From a virus, in the IMG/VR virus record IMGVR_UViG_3300042553_001253, positions 1 through 39,028 of that record: DNA of 39,028 nucleotides. One strand, written 5' to 3'. The notes below the pieces were generated by a model. It was not told the origin of the DNA and ran no database searches. It saw nothing but the letters and a program-made list of their open reading frames with translations. The translations under genes and the position numbers were made by a program. Shown here piece after piece: positions 1 to 7,842 of this stretch (the first letter of the stretch is position 1; each line of letters begins with the position of its first letter).

Positions 1-127
1 ACAATGTCACCAAGTCCGATCAGGGAATACCCGAAGGCGTCGGCCTCCCATGCGTAGCCCAGGAACTTGTAGAACCAGTATTCATCGAAATCGGCCGTGA
101 TGTCTTTTCCGCCCAGTGTGACGGTGA
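1..127. repeat. 127-bp terminal direct repeat, left copy
   Basis: These 127 bases are identical to the last 127 bases of the window. A repeat of exactly 127 bp is what a de Bruijn assembler with k=127 leaves at the ends of a circular contig. The portal reading frame continues unbroken through the join. I therefore read it as one sequence shown twice rather than a biological terminal repeat. Confidence 0.95.
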
Positions 128-491
128 ACTTGCGGCTCAACAGCGCTGACTTGCGCTGATTCATCAGAGCGGTCAAATGCGCATCAAGAACAAGGTCGTT
201 GTAAGTCCGGACCAGCTCCAGGCGCTTTGGCACATAGCCATTCTCAGCCTCTCGGACTGCATACACAAGCTTCTGAATGTCCTGCTGCTGGCGGACCAGT
301 TGCCGGTTGAACCAACTTGTGATGGCCGTCAGGTCTGGCGCTTTTCCTTTTCCCGGCACCAATGGGCTGGTTTCTGGAGTGGCGATTCCAGAATTAGGCA
401 GCTCAGGTGAAAACATCAGATTTTTGGCCTTTTGCTCCGCAAGGGCTACCCAAAGCGGCTTTGTTCCGGCACCAATTATTTGTGGATCCAT
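1..491 (-). CDS. Portal-MuF-metallopeptidase fusion, N-terminal part (continues at the right end of the window)
   Basis: This is the start of the phage portal protein, the dodecameric ring through which DNA enters the capsid. Translation starts at ATG 489-491 (MDPQIIGAG), 2 bp after the stop of the gp36-like gene. The frame is open to base 1 and, once the repeat is collapsed, continues at 38901 down to the stop at 36489. The full protein is 967 residues. The N-terminal 163 residues include LTALMNQRKSALLSRKF followed by a short strand and GGK, the pattern of the Mu gp29-like DUF935 portal family. The rest is described under 36489-39028. Family assignment is from motif resemblance, not a search. 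Confidence 0.9.
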   Translation of the reverse strand, partial: MDPQIIGAGTKPLWVALAEQKAKNLMFSPELPNSGIATPETSPLVPGKGKAPDLTAITSWFNRQLVRQQQDIQKLVYAVREAENGYVPKRLELVRTYNDLVLDAHLTALMNQRKSALLSRKFTVTLGGKDITADFDEYWFYKFLGYAWEADAFGYSLIGLGDI

Positions 492-493
492 GA

Positions 494-1180
494 TCAATAG
501 AATGAGTTGTTTTTGAAGCCTGATTTGATGGCAAAGCGCCCTGTTGGCCTAACTTCTTCGGTGAGCAATGGAAGCCCGATGTCAACCTTACCGGCGGCTA
601 TTGCCTTGAGGGTTTTACAGGCATCGTCGTATCGCTTTACGCGGATGTCCGGAATGGATCCGGACCGGCTCATCAGGTGATAGACTACCACATCGGTGAA
701 TAAGGTGGTCAGGAATGGATTTCGGCTGTCATCCTGGATCCAGTTATCCGGATCCGACACGGCAACGTCTTGGTTGTCCTGCAGGGCCCGGTAAACAGTG
801 TTTGGGTTGCCGATCTCATCCCAGTAAAGAGGTGCTTCCTTGGGCCCTTGTCCCACTTCCACATCCCTGTTTGCGCGGTAAACAAAGGCAAGGGTGCTGA
901 CCTGTTCTCCAGCGACATATTCGGCTTCCGGGTCATACTCATTGGCATTGACTTCAACCAGGTCGTCCTTAAGAAATTCTTGATCCTTGTTCCAGACATA
1001 GATTTTCTTGAAATATCCGCTGATGTCGTACTTGACACGAAGATGCATGTTGATTTCCTCCAGTCCCATGCGCTCGGCATCGGTGAGAAGGGATGCATCG
1101 CTGTCGATGAGGGTCAACAGCTCCCGGGATTCGATGATGCGCCGGTAGTCCTGCCTGGCGATGTAGTGATATTCAGCCAT
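494..1180 (-). CDS. Mu gp36-like head-tail connector (DUF1320) with a carbohydrate-binding-like insertion
   Basis: Probable head completion protein that sits under the portal and receives the tail. The start (Y-H-Y-I-A-R-Q-D-Y) and the helical C-terminus (LTTLFTDVVVYHLMSR, then a tail with RRYDDA-type charge) follow the gp36/DUF1320 pattern, and its place between terminase and portal fits. ATG at 1180 is preferred; a TTG three codons upstream is also open. At 228 residues it is much longer than the usual 130-150. The excess is an insertion at about residues 80-160 with two tandem segments of the form VYRA...W, preceded by Y-V-A-G-E-Q-V, resembling CBM5/12-type chitin-binding modules. A similar segment occurs in the tail fibre at 16103-17296. 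Connector role is likely; function of the insertion is inferred. Confidence 0.72.
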   Translation of the reverse strand: MAEYHYIARQDYRRIIESRELLTLIDSDASLLTDAERMGLEEINMHLRVKYDISGYFKKIYVWNKDQEFLKDDLVEVNANEYDPEAEYVAGEQVSTLAFVYRANRDVEVGQGPKEAPLYWDEIGNPNTVYRALQDNQDVAVSDPDNWIQDDSRNPFLTTLFTDVVVYHLMSRSGSIPDIRVKRYDDACKTLKAIAAGKVDIGLPLLTEEVRPTGRFAIKSGFKNNSFY

Positions 1181-1212
1181 AAGGCGCAAAATAGAGCGGG
1201 AATATACAAAGG

Positions 1213-1229
1213 TGATTTAATTGTTACAA
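1213..1229 (-). promoter_or_regulatory. TTGTTACAA-type site A, upstream of the gp36-like gene
   Basis: The plus strand reads TGATTTAATTGTTACAA in the gap between the terminase stop and the gp36-like start. The same 17 bases occur at 30445-30461, and weaker copies occur at 13191, 21846 and 33405. All lie just upstream of minus-strand genes. The core TTGT-T-ACAA is an odd-length palindrome, so it could bind a dimeric regulator or form part of a phage-specific promoter. Role inferred. Confidence 0.5.
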
Positions 1230-1236
1230 AAAAGCC

Positions 1237-2766
1237 TTAGTACCGCATCTTGGGAAACTCTTTCGGGGCCCTGCTGACAAAGGTCTTATCCGGACCTCTC
1301 TGGTACTCCAGAAACTCTTTCTCGAAGGCAGTGCAGAGAAAGTAATCATCAGCATCTGAGCAGTGTCCGAATCGTTCATAACTGATTTTCGTTTCTGGAT
1401 CTGTCACCTTCTCCTTTTTCTTGGTCCCGTCTGAATCTTCCTTCAGGTAGGTGTAATCGTTGATTCCGTTGACGCAGGATTCGTCAAAGTAGATCTCAAT
1501 GTCCTGGTATGGTTCGCCGGTTGCAGTGCGCTCGTGTATGGTGTTGATCCAGTTCAGGCGCATGACTACCGGCGGAGCCTTGCTTCCGATCTTCAGGACT
1601 GGCTTAAAGCGCTCCAGCTCCCGCATGATGATGGTGAAATCGTTCTGGCCACGCTCGTCACGTGTGTCCTTGGATTTTCCTGCAGGATCGCCACAGATGA
1701 ACAGCCCGGCACCATGGCCAACAGCTTGCAGGTAGGCGGCCAGCAGCTTGGCAGTCTTTGGTGTGGAATTGTCCGGGTTCTTGGGACAGATCTCGTAAAA
1801 GTTGATGGCACGTCGAACGCCTTCCACGTTGTGAATTTGCCAAAGTCGGCAAGTCATGAACGGGTTGACGTTGAAGTCGAATGAGGCGAAAACAGCCAGT
1901 TCCGGATGGTATGGATATCGCCCTACCTGTCGCTGCCGGGACCATTGCTTGTAAGCCTCCCCTCCGGCCTTGCTGAACGGGTTGCCGTAGATCAGCATGT
2001 CCTGCAATCCTTCGTGAAGATTTGCCTTCATGTTGGGAATGTAGGAGGCTGGCAGGTTTTTGACATTGTGGTATGTGGAGCTGATTACCACAAACTTGGG
2101 TCCAATGCGCTTGCTGAAGTAGGTGGTCTCAGAATGGATCTGAGCGTTGATCTCGTCAATAAACTCGTCCAAATGAAACCACTCGTTGATCCAGGGCACT
2201 TTAGCGGGTGACGTGAAGATGTACAGAGGGTTCCATGGCATGTTGCTGGCCCTAAGGCGGCCCAGGATCACCTCTTTGACGGCTGACTCCTTTGTGTCTT
2301 TGGTTTCATCCAGGATGGCCCAGTCAATCTCGATACCATCCAGGGCCTTGTAGTTCTCCAGGGATCCGACATACACCACAGCGCCCCATGCGAAGCTGAT
2401 AATGTTGTTGTAGTCCTTGAACGTGTGATGGCCGATGTTCCAATGCCCTGGAGGAATTCGGCCAATGGTGAAGTGGCCTTCGCCGGTCCGATCGTTGTAC
2501 TCGGTGACACCAAAATCGTCACGCCAGACCTGCATCACCCGGTTCAGGGTTGATCGGTTCAGCTGAGAATGGGTATTGGCTGCAATCAGGCCAGTTGACA
2601 TGGTGTACTGGCTGATGAGGGAGTAAGACACAATACCGGCGCAATGCGTTTTCCCCGATCCCTGACCGGCCATAAACAGGTTGACCGATGCCGAGGAAAA
2701 GATGATATCCTTCTGCGGCTCGGAGCAGGTTTCGATGGGATTGTGAATTTTTAACTCTGCGCTCAT
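1237..2766 (-). CDS. terL: Terminase large subunit
   Basis: ATP-driven motor and nuclease that cuts and packages phage DNA into the prohead through the portal. The 509 residues show the expected order. A Walker A motif lies at residues 33-40 (AGQGSGKT). A Walker B strand reads IDWAILDE near residue 150. A C-terminal RNase H-like nuclease has acidic residues in FASFDFNVNP (about 295), ICGDPAG (about 365) and HCSDADDYF (about 475). It follows the small subunit by 29 bp and precedes the gp36-like connector. Length is normal for the family. The start ATG is the first in frame and directly precedes conserved sequence. Confidence 0.95.
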   Translation of the reverse strand: MSAELKIHNPIETCSEPQKDIIFSSASVNLFMAGQGSGKTHCAGIVSYSLISQYTMSTGLIAANTHSQLNRSTLNRVMQVWRDDFGVTEYNDRTGEGHFTIGRIPPGHWNIGHHTFKDYNNIISFAWGAVVYVGSLENYKALDGIEIDWAILDETKDTKESAVKEVILGRLRASNMPWNPLYIFTSPAKVPWINEWFHLDEFIDEINAQIHSETTYFSKRIGPKFVVISSTYHNVKNLPASYIPNMKANLHEGLQDMLIYGNPFSKAGGEAYKQWSRQRQVGRYPYHPELAVFASFDFNVNPFMTCRLWQIHNVEGVRRAINFYEICPKNPDNSTPKTAKLLAAYLQAVGHGAGLFICGDPAGKSKDTRDERGQNDFTIIMRELERFKPVLKIGSKAPPVVMRLNWINTIHERTATGEPYQDIEIYFDESCVNGINDYTYLKEDSDGTKKKEKVTDPETKISYERFGHCSDADDYFLCTAFEKEFLEYQRGPDKTFVSRAPKEFPKMRY

Positions 2767-2795
2767 AACATTGCGTATAAACTTCGATCTTGGTT

Positions 2796-3443
2796 CTACG
2801 TGTGCTCTTGGTCGGAAACGGGGTCGATCGTCGTGCCTTCTACGGGAATTGTGTGCGTAGAGGAATCCTGAGGCAAGCCGTCTCTGGTCAAATTGATAAC
2901 CACCGGCGGATTGAATGTGATCTGCGCTGCTGGCTTCTGTTCGTTGTCGGCTTTGAAAAAGCCCAGGTGCCGGCCAATGGCTTCCAGAGCTGAGGTTTTC
3001 GAATAGAGTTTGATCTTCACGTTCTTGGTCACTTCCTTGGTTTTCGGATTGGTTGTTTCAATCACCTGCACAGACTCGATGGCTGCGGTCATGTGCTTGG
3101 GCAGCTCATGGAGCTTGTCCAGAGCGATGGTGCCATCCGGATTCAGGAAATCGGTAATGTTGGAAAGCGCGATTGATCTGTACTCCTGGCCCAGTCGATT
3201 AGCGTCAATTCCCACGGAAATAGCCATAGCACTGTCTGCAAGGGCTATTTTAGCCTGCACCTTAGGGAGTCTTAGCAATTTGCTTGCAGTTATTTCCGCG
3301 GAATCTGGAGCATATCCTGCCCGAATGGCGGCCATCTTTCCGTTTCGATCCAGCACGTATTCTCGGCAGAAGATCATCTGCCGGTTGCTCAGGTTCTTCG
3401 AAGTAGACCGAGGCTTGCTCAATTCAGGTCTTTTTTTGGCCAT
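2796..3443 (-). CDS. terS: Terminase small subunit (Terminase_2 type)
   Basis: DNA-recognition subunit that brings terL to the packaging site. Residues 18-80 (LSNRQMIFCREYVLDRNGKMAAIRAGY, then SKLLRLPKVQAKI) form the N-terminal helix-turn-helix typical of the Terminase_2 family: a 'readFv.eYl.d.n.t.Aai.AGY' pattern. The middle (ITDFLNPDGT...LHELP, AIESVQV) matches the oligomerisation region of this family, and SALEAIGRHLGFF is also typical. 215 residues. The start overlaps the stop of the VRR-NUC gene by one base, so the two are probably co-translated. Placement directly before terL supports the call. Confidence 0.9.
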   Translation of the reverse strand: MAKKRPELSKPRSTSKNLSNRQMIFCREYVLDRNGKMAAIRAGYAPDSAEITASKLLRLPKVQAKIALADSAMAISVGIDANRLGQEYRSIALSNITDFLNPDGTIALDKLHELPKHMTAAIESVQVIETTNPKTKEVTKNVKIKLYSKTSALEAIGRHLGFFKADNEQKPAAQITFNPPVVINLTRDGLPQDSSTHTIPVEGTTIDPVSDQEHT

Positions 3444-3928
3444 TACCGGATTTCGTTAGGGTTTAACAGGTGGGACCAGCGGGTGTTTGCAAGATAGTCA
3501 AGAATCAGAGCCTTGAATTGTTCCAAGCTCGTTACCACTTCGCAACGGTAGCCTTCTGATTCCAACAATGCTGCAAGCTCAATCTGTTCAGGAGATGATT
3601 TTCCCTTGGCAGTTTTCATCTCGATGTACAGGCCGCAATCTGCAATCATCATCCGACTTGATCCTGCATATCGGTGAATCGCCAGAAACAAATCGGGAAC
3701 TCCCTTGGTCAGTCCCATGGCCACGTCACGTGTTGCCGTTGCAATGTTCTTCTTTCCGGAATTGTGGTTCATGTAAAGCAGCTTCCGGATGGGTCGAAAT
3801 TTATTCTTAAACCACATGACACATTCCTGCTGAAGCCGGTCTTCGGACCAGTTTTGAGTTGTGCCCGACATTGTGTCGTTGTGCCCGGGTTTGTGCCCGA
3901 CATTTGAAAGTAGTGTAAGGTTCTGCAT
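3443..3928 (-). CDS. VRR-NUC domain nuclease
   Basis: Small PD-(D/E)xK nuclease of the VRR-NUC family, which in phages is thought to act on branched or recombination DNA. The core shows SEDRLQQECVMWF, a helix that opens the domain, then KGVPDLFLA and the acidic strand LYIEMKTAKGKSSPEQ, which carries the E-x-K catalytic pair and the Q-x-x motif. The C-terminus EGYRCEVVTSLEQFKALI is the usual end of the domain. A second ATG at 3871 would remove the first 19 residues. Those residues are encoded by the origin-like iterons, so the shorter form may be the real one. It lies between the primase-helicase and terS on one leftward operon. Confidence 0.88.
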   Translation of the reverse strand: MQNLTLLSNVGHKPGHNDTMSGTTQNWSEDRLQQECVMWFKNKFRPIRKLLYMNHNSGKKNIATATRDVAMGLTKGVPDLFLAIHRYAGSSRMMIADCGLYIEMKTAKGKSSPEQIELAALLESEGYRCEVVTSLEQFKALILDYLANTRWSHLLNPNEIR

Positions 3929-4181
3929 ATCAGTTAATTATGAAGGTTTTTTCAGTTTGTGCCCGACATTTTTTCTACTTCTCTTTTTATACGTCTCTAT
4001 TTGTACTTTTCCTATATTTTTCCCCTATTATTATATTAGTTTATTTATATTTAGTACAACTTCAACAGAAAAGTAGCTTCAAAGGTGGGCACAAGTGTTA
4101 AAATGGGAGCAAATCGTCTGGTTGTGAATTAGTTACAGCGTTTTCAATGTTGGGCACAATGTCGGGCACAATGTCGGGCAC
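3861..4181. other. Candidate replication origin: convergent 12-bp iterons around an A+T-rich core
   Basis: The plus strand carries GTGCCCGACATT at 3861-3872, 3893-3904 and 3959-3970, plus a weaker copy at 3881-3892 (GTGCCCGGGTTT). The opposite orientation occurs at 4081-4092 (10 of 12 matches to the 4146 copy), 4146-4157, 4158-4169 and 4170-4181, the last three in tandem. The two innermost copies directly abut bases 3971-4080, a 110-bp stretch with only 27 G/C by hand count (about 25%). That is far below its surroundings, and it is pyrimidine-rich on the plus strand. Iterons flanking an easily melted core next to a replicative helicase gene is the classic design of an origin. Function is inferred; the repeats themselves are seen directly. 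Confidence 0.68.
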
Positions 4182-5921
4182 AATATTGAAATCCCAGAAC
4201 CTTTGAGCCGTTTGATCGGAGCCCAGTGCCCGGGTTCTGCCCTCGCAAATTGTGTGTCCAGAGTAGTTGGACCAGGCCTCGAGCCACTTCTTCCAACGCT
4301 TCTCTGAGAGGTCTTTTTCGGCCCAACCGGCGAAGGCCAACCACTCTTTGTAGATGTGCTGCTTCGGCACTCTTTTGATGCCATTTTCGAGCAGTATTGG
4401 ATCGAGATACCCTTTCATGAAATCAGGAAAATCAGGAGATGTGAGCTGAATGAGAGCCCTAAGATCGCGATTCAATGAGTGCGGAACAACAAGCCCTTTA
4501 TTCAAGAATTCGAATATGCAGTTATGCATAAACTTATCGAAAGAGCTCCATTCTTCCGGCGTCCAATCAATAAAAAACTGTTTCCCGAACTCGTTGACAG
4601 GCTGCCAGTTGGAGCTGAAGTAGGGACTGATCTCATAGTCGGCTCTGCGTCGAAGCGATGACTGGCCCTGGCCTTGGACAACAAAATTGGTGCTGACCAA
4701 AACCTTGGGTGTTTCGGAGAACTTGGTCATGATTTCTTCTTTTCCCTTTTTTTCGACAGTGAGGCCTTGAGTGAGGGTGACATAAACAAATCCAAGGTCA
4801 AACCACTGGTGCACATCGTCGAAGTTGATGACGGAGTGGTAGTCCTTGTATCGCTGAAAAAGGAAAGACTTGTCAGGCCGAAATACACGGCCATCAATCA
4901 GCAGCGTTTGCCGCATCTGATTCACCATCTGGCCGATCAATGACTTCCCGGTCCCGCCGTTGGGCAGACTGGAGACCTGTTCGTCCATGAGGATCACGGC
5001 TTTGTTGAGACTTGGTGACTTAAAGCGATGCAGCAGGTAGCCGATGGCTGTATGCAAGGCCTCAGCACGCTCATCGTCTTTTCCGGATATGAGGTAAATG
5101 AACTGCTGGGCCATGGAGATGCCTGGAGCCGATTCTGGATAGTAGTCCCGGTCAATGATCTGATCTTGCCACACAAGCCCGGGAAGATCCTTGTGTGTTC
5201 GAAGCTGGGAAGCTCCGGACCTGGTCACTTCTACCCATCCATTTCGGTAAACGAAGTAAGATTCCCGGGCACCATCCCGCAGGATGTTCCTGTCGAGATC
5301 CGGCAGGAATTCGGCCTTGCCCATAGTGAAGAGACCGCGTTCGTTCTTGATCACGGCACGCTGAATGTCCTGGCGCCAGCACGGATCAATAGTGTGGTTC
5401 GGCGGGATGGTGACCTGTACCGGAAGCTTTTGGAGAATGTCAAAAACAATGCCCTTAACCTGGCCCATGTTGCGCCGGTAGATGATGTTGTCGATCACCT
5501 GCACGAGAATGAAGCCCTCATCCACCTCTCCCGGCATGTACCGGCGAAAGCCAAGTCCATGGAGAAATTTTTGCCAGAAACTGAGCTCGTCAACCTGGAG
5601 GGTTTTTTTCGATCCAGTTCCGGCAAAGTAGCAAAAGGATTCACGCCATTCGGGTGTGCCTCCGAGGCGCACATGCTCGATGATGGCGGTCGCCTGGGCC
5701 TCTGTGAGTTTGAACACCATCTTAATGCGAGTGTACACCTCGTCTGGTGCATGACCAGCTGGAAGAAGCTCCCTGACCATGATCTCAGCCGCATCCATGA
5801 TGTTTGGATCTGGCAAAGCTTCGGGGATAACTCCATGCTCCCGGGCCTGGTTAATTCGGTCGGATTCGGCCTTTACTTTATTTTGGCGCTCCTGTTCTTC
5901 AAGTTTCTTTTTATAGTTCAT
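4098..5921 (-). CDS. SF3-type primase-helicase (D5/DUF5906-like)
   Basis: Probable replicative helicase of the phage, 607 residues. The central ATPase has a Walker A (LPNGGTGKSLIGQ), a Walker B (HSVINFDDVHQ) and SF3 motif C (PKVLVSTNFVV) followed by an arginine run (LRRRADYEI). The preceding region (WRQDIQRAVIKNERGLFTMGK ... FVYRNGWVEV) resembles the D5 N-terminal domain. No clear archaeo-eukaryotic primase catalytic site was recognised, so priming may need another protein. The last residues contain IVPDIVPDIVPNI, a protein repeat produced by three tandem 12-bp iterons of the putative origin, so the origin is partly inside this gene. The gene overlaps none of its neighbours and follows the DnaB-N-like gene by 2 bp. 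Confidence 0.85.
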   Translation of the reverse strand: MNYKKKLEEQERQNKVKAESDRINQAREHGVIPEALPDPNIMDAAEIMVRELLPAGHAPDEVYTRIKMVFKLTEAQATAIIEHVRLGGTPEWRESFCYFAGTGSKKTLQVDELSFWQKFLHGLGFRRYMPGEVDEGFILVQVIDNIIYRRNMGQVKGIVFDILQKLPVQVTIPPNHTIDPCWRQDIQRAVIKNERGLFTMGKAEFLPDLDRNILRDGARESYFVYRNGWVEVTRSGASQLRTHKDLPGLVWQDQIIDRDYYPESAPGISMAQQFIYLISGKDDERAEALHTAIGYLLHRFKSPSLNKAVILMDEQVSSLPNGGTGKSLIGQMVNQMRQTLLIDGRVFRPDKSFLFQRYKDYHSVINFDDVHQWFDLGFVYVTLTQGLTVEKKGKEEIMTKFSETPKVLVSTNFVVQGQGQSSLRRRADYEISPYFSSNWQPVNEFGKQFFIDWTPEEWSSFDKFMHNCIFEFLNKGLVVPHSLNRDLRALIQLTSPDFPDFMKGYLDPILLENGIKRVPKQHIYKEWLAFAGWAEKDLSEKRWKKWLEAWSNYSGHTICEGRTRALGSDQTAQRFWDFNIVPDIVPDIVPNIENAVTNSQPDDLLPF

Positions 5922-5923
5922 TT

Positions 5924-6637
5924 TCAGGCCATTACAATGTCAAGAGATGGTTTTTGAACAATAGTGGGATCCTTTTCAATCCATTCGTCCAGTGTGTCAA
6001 TTATTGCGGCCAGCTGGTCGCGATAGGCGGCCAAATCCAAGGGATTGACTGCTGCCATGGTGTTGATGGTGCGGACGGCATCGATGACAGACTTTCGGGT
6101 TTTGAGCTGCGTGACCTTGGCCTGGACGCGATCTTCCACCTGCTGGAAAAGTGCTGCGGTCTTTTGCTCCCCGGCAAGAATGAGCTGCCTTTTGACATCT
6201 TGGACTGCGGAAAAGGTGTCGTTTTCCCAAGATTCCATTTGGGTAATCTGCTGAGTCAGCGGAAGCCCGGAAATGCGAATCTTGTTCAGCCATGAGATGC
6301 AGGTTTCCCGGACGTTCAGCTCTATCAAAAACATGCATCCGGAAAGGATCTGATAGGGCTGGGCAAGGTGCTGAGTGAGATCTTTGGCGCGCCTGGGATC
6401 GGTGATCAGAAGCAAAATGTCGTCGACAGAGGGATACATGTCCGGGCTGGATCCAGACAGGAAAAGAGTGTTGGCTGCCTCGAACTGCTCGACAATTGAT
6501 TTGTAGAGCGGATCCTTGAACATCTGACTGTTGATGTGATCTTTGATGGAGCCATACACCGATGGTTCGACATACAGGTGGCCAACGATCTTGGATTCAA
6601 GGTAGGCACGAAAATCTTTGAGGGAGGTGAATTTCAT
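5924..6637 (-). CDS. DnaB N-terminal-domain-like protein
   Basis: A 237-residue protein whose first about 120 residues resemble the helical N-terminal domain of DnaB-type helicases: YGSIKDHINSQMFKDPLYKSIVEQFEAA, a DnaB-like 'vi..l....F..p.h..Iy..i..l' pattern. It has no Walker A or B motif. It is therefore not a helicase by itself and may be a loader or primase-binding partner of the SF3 helicase encoded 2 bp downstream. The remainder is helical and charged (ALFQQVEDRVQAKVTQLKTRK) and may be coiled. Assignment rests on pattern resemblance and context. Confidence 0.55.
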   Translation of the reverse strand: MKFTSLKDFRAYLESKIVGHLYVEPSVYGSIKDHINSQMFKDPLYKSIVEQFEAANTLFLSGSSPDMYPSVDDILLLITDPRRAKDLTQHLAQPYQILSGCMFLIELNVRETCISWLNKIRISGLPLTQQITQMESWENDTFSAVQDVKRQLILAGEQKTAALFQQVEDRVQAKVTQLKTRKSVIDAVRTINTMAAVNPLDLAAYRDQLAAIIDTLDEWIEKDPTIVQKPSLDIVMA

Positions 6638-6670
6638 GATTACGCTTGCTTTAAAAGTTGAACATTGATT

Positions 6671-7531
6671 TTAATCATGACAGAATCCGGCATTGCACCC
6701 GGCACCGGTACCGTTTAAAAAGTCTAGTTGCATGCCCAGGCGAGAAATCTGCTCCATGTTCATCGATTCTTTGAACGTGCGCTCCGCAAGGTCTTCTTGA
6801 ACCTGGGCCCATCGCATGATAGGGGCGTTGGTTTTAAAGTTTTCCCTCAGCTGTTGTTCTGGTTTCCAGAAGCAGTTCTGGCAGTTGGAATCGGCTGCAA
6901 ACTTGATTTCCGAACCTTCCCAAAACTTCATGATCTGAGGACGCATCACCTTGTCGCGGATTAGTGGAAAAACAGGGGTTTGCCAGTTTTCGAACACTTC
7001 CCAGCGGTGTTTCCAATCGCCAGATTTGTACCTTTCACATCTAACCGGGTATTTGAGAGAGCCTCCAAAAAACCCATCTGCCCGCTCCATTTCATCGTAT
7101 CGATATCCAATGTTGGTTCGAACCGGAAGGCCGGTGTATTTCAGGCACCACTCGAAAATCGGGACGATCTTGAACCAGGTCGTGCACCACCGCTTAATCT
7201 TGTTGGGAATGCACTGCCTCCATCGGATTGCCTGCTCCCAACCAATGCCCCGAACCCAGACTATTTCCTGCCCGATTTTTTGCTCGAGATCGAAAATTGT
7301 TCGAAGTACCTGGGGATCTTCCGAAGTGGCCACAAACTCTGGCCAATGGCTGCAAAATTTTTGCAGCCTATCGTTCACCATTTTTTTGATCGCCTTGTCG
7401 ATGTGGGCCCCGGCATTGTGGCAATCGATGCACACCAATGCAAAGACAATTTGATCAGCAGGATAGTTGGCAGCGATGTAGGCAGAAGTGCGGCCCCCGG
7501 AAATGCTTGTTATGGTGGTGGGTTGGGTCAT
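6671..7531 (-). CDS. PP-loop PAPS-reductase-like protein
   Basis: Member of the adenine nucleotide alpha-hydrolase superfamily related to phosphoadenosine phosphosulfate reductase, 286 residues. The PP-loop is SISGGRTSAYIA at residues 9-20. Cysteine pairs follow: CIDCHN near 34, CIPNKIKRWC near 108-117, CQNC near 222 and GAGCNAGFC at the C-terminus. These could hold an iron-sulfur cluster or carry persulfide. Such genes are common in phages, but their substrate is usually unknown. Options are nucleic-acid thiolation, sulfur metabolism or counter-defence. Its start overlaps the stop of the upstream gene as ATGA, so it is translationally coupled. Family call is firm, reaction unknown. Confidence 0.82.
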   Translation of the reverse strand: MTQPTTITSISGGRTSAYIAANYPADQIVFALVCIDCHNAGAHIDKAIKKMVNDRLQKFCSHWPEFVATSEDPQVLRTIFDLEQKIGQEIVWVRGIGWEQAIRWRQCIPNKIKRWCTTWFKIVPIFEWCLKYTGLPVRTNIGYRYDEMERADGFFGGSLKYPVRCERYKSGDWKHRWEVFENWQTPVFPLIRDKVMRPQIMKFWEGSEIKFAADSNCQNCFWKPEQQLRENFKTNAPIMRWAQVQEDLAERTFKESMNMEQISRLGMQLDFLNGTGAGCNAGFCHD

Positions 7532-7842
7532 GGCAAAAAACAGCTTATGTCCTCACCCCTTACCTCCATATCTGCCAGAGTCTGGTTTCTAACCATTTTT
7601 TCGAGCACAGATATATACCTGGAATCCTTTCGGTAGTTTCCTGCTCTGGTTTTGCTTTCCTCCTTTTGCAGAAAAAGCTGGCGTTTTTTGTAATACAAAA
7701 CCCCATCTACGAAATTGATCAGGTTTTGAATTTCTCCCACAGATGAGCCATTATCCCTCGCCACTGTCGCCATCAAAAGCACTTCATCTGTCCTCATTTC
7801 GATGGTGCCAAAGGTTTCTGAGCCTTTTGATATAGTTCTCAC
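7528..7842 (-). CDS. Hypothetical protein, 104 aa
   Basis: Not recognised. The protein starts at GTG, whose bases overlap the stop of the preceding gene (GTGA), and ends overlapping the start of the PAPS-reductase-like gene (ATGA). It is therefore embedded in a tightly coupled three-gene run and is very likely expressed. The sequence is mixed alpha/beta and basic in the second half (KKRQLFLQKEESKTRAGNYRKDSR). No transmembrane segment or signal peptide. Confidence 0.7.
   Translation of the reverse strand: MRTISKGSETFGTIEMRTDEVLLMATVARDNGSSVGEIQNLINFVDGVLYYKKRQLFLQKEESKTRAGNYRKDSRYISVLEKMVRNQTLADMEVRGEDISCFLP

Noticed and set aside
1-127. Terminal repeat as a packaged phage DTR
   Set aside because: Its length is exactly 127, a common assembly k, and it lies inside the portal coding sequence, which is an unlikely place for packaging ends.
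3861-4181. CRISPR-like array
   Set aside because: Repeat units are only 12 bp, occur in both orientations and three are directly tandem with no spacer; the pattern is that of origin iterons.
5028-5957. 309-residue plus-strand reading frame
   Set aside because: It lies opposite the primase-helicase gene, whose motifs are clear. The plus-strand product is a codon-mirrored shadow without recognisable features.
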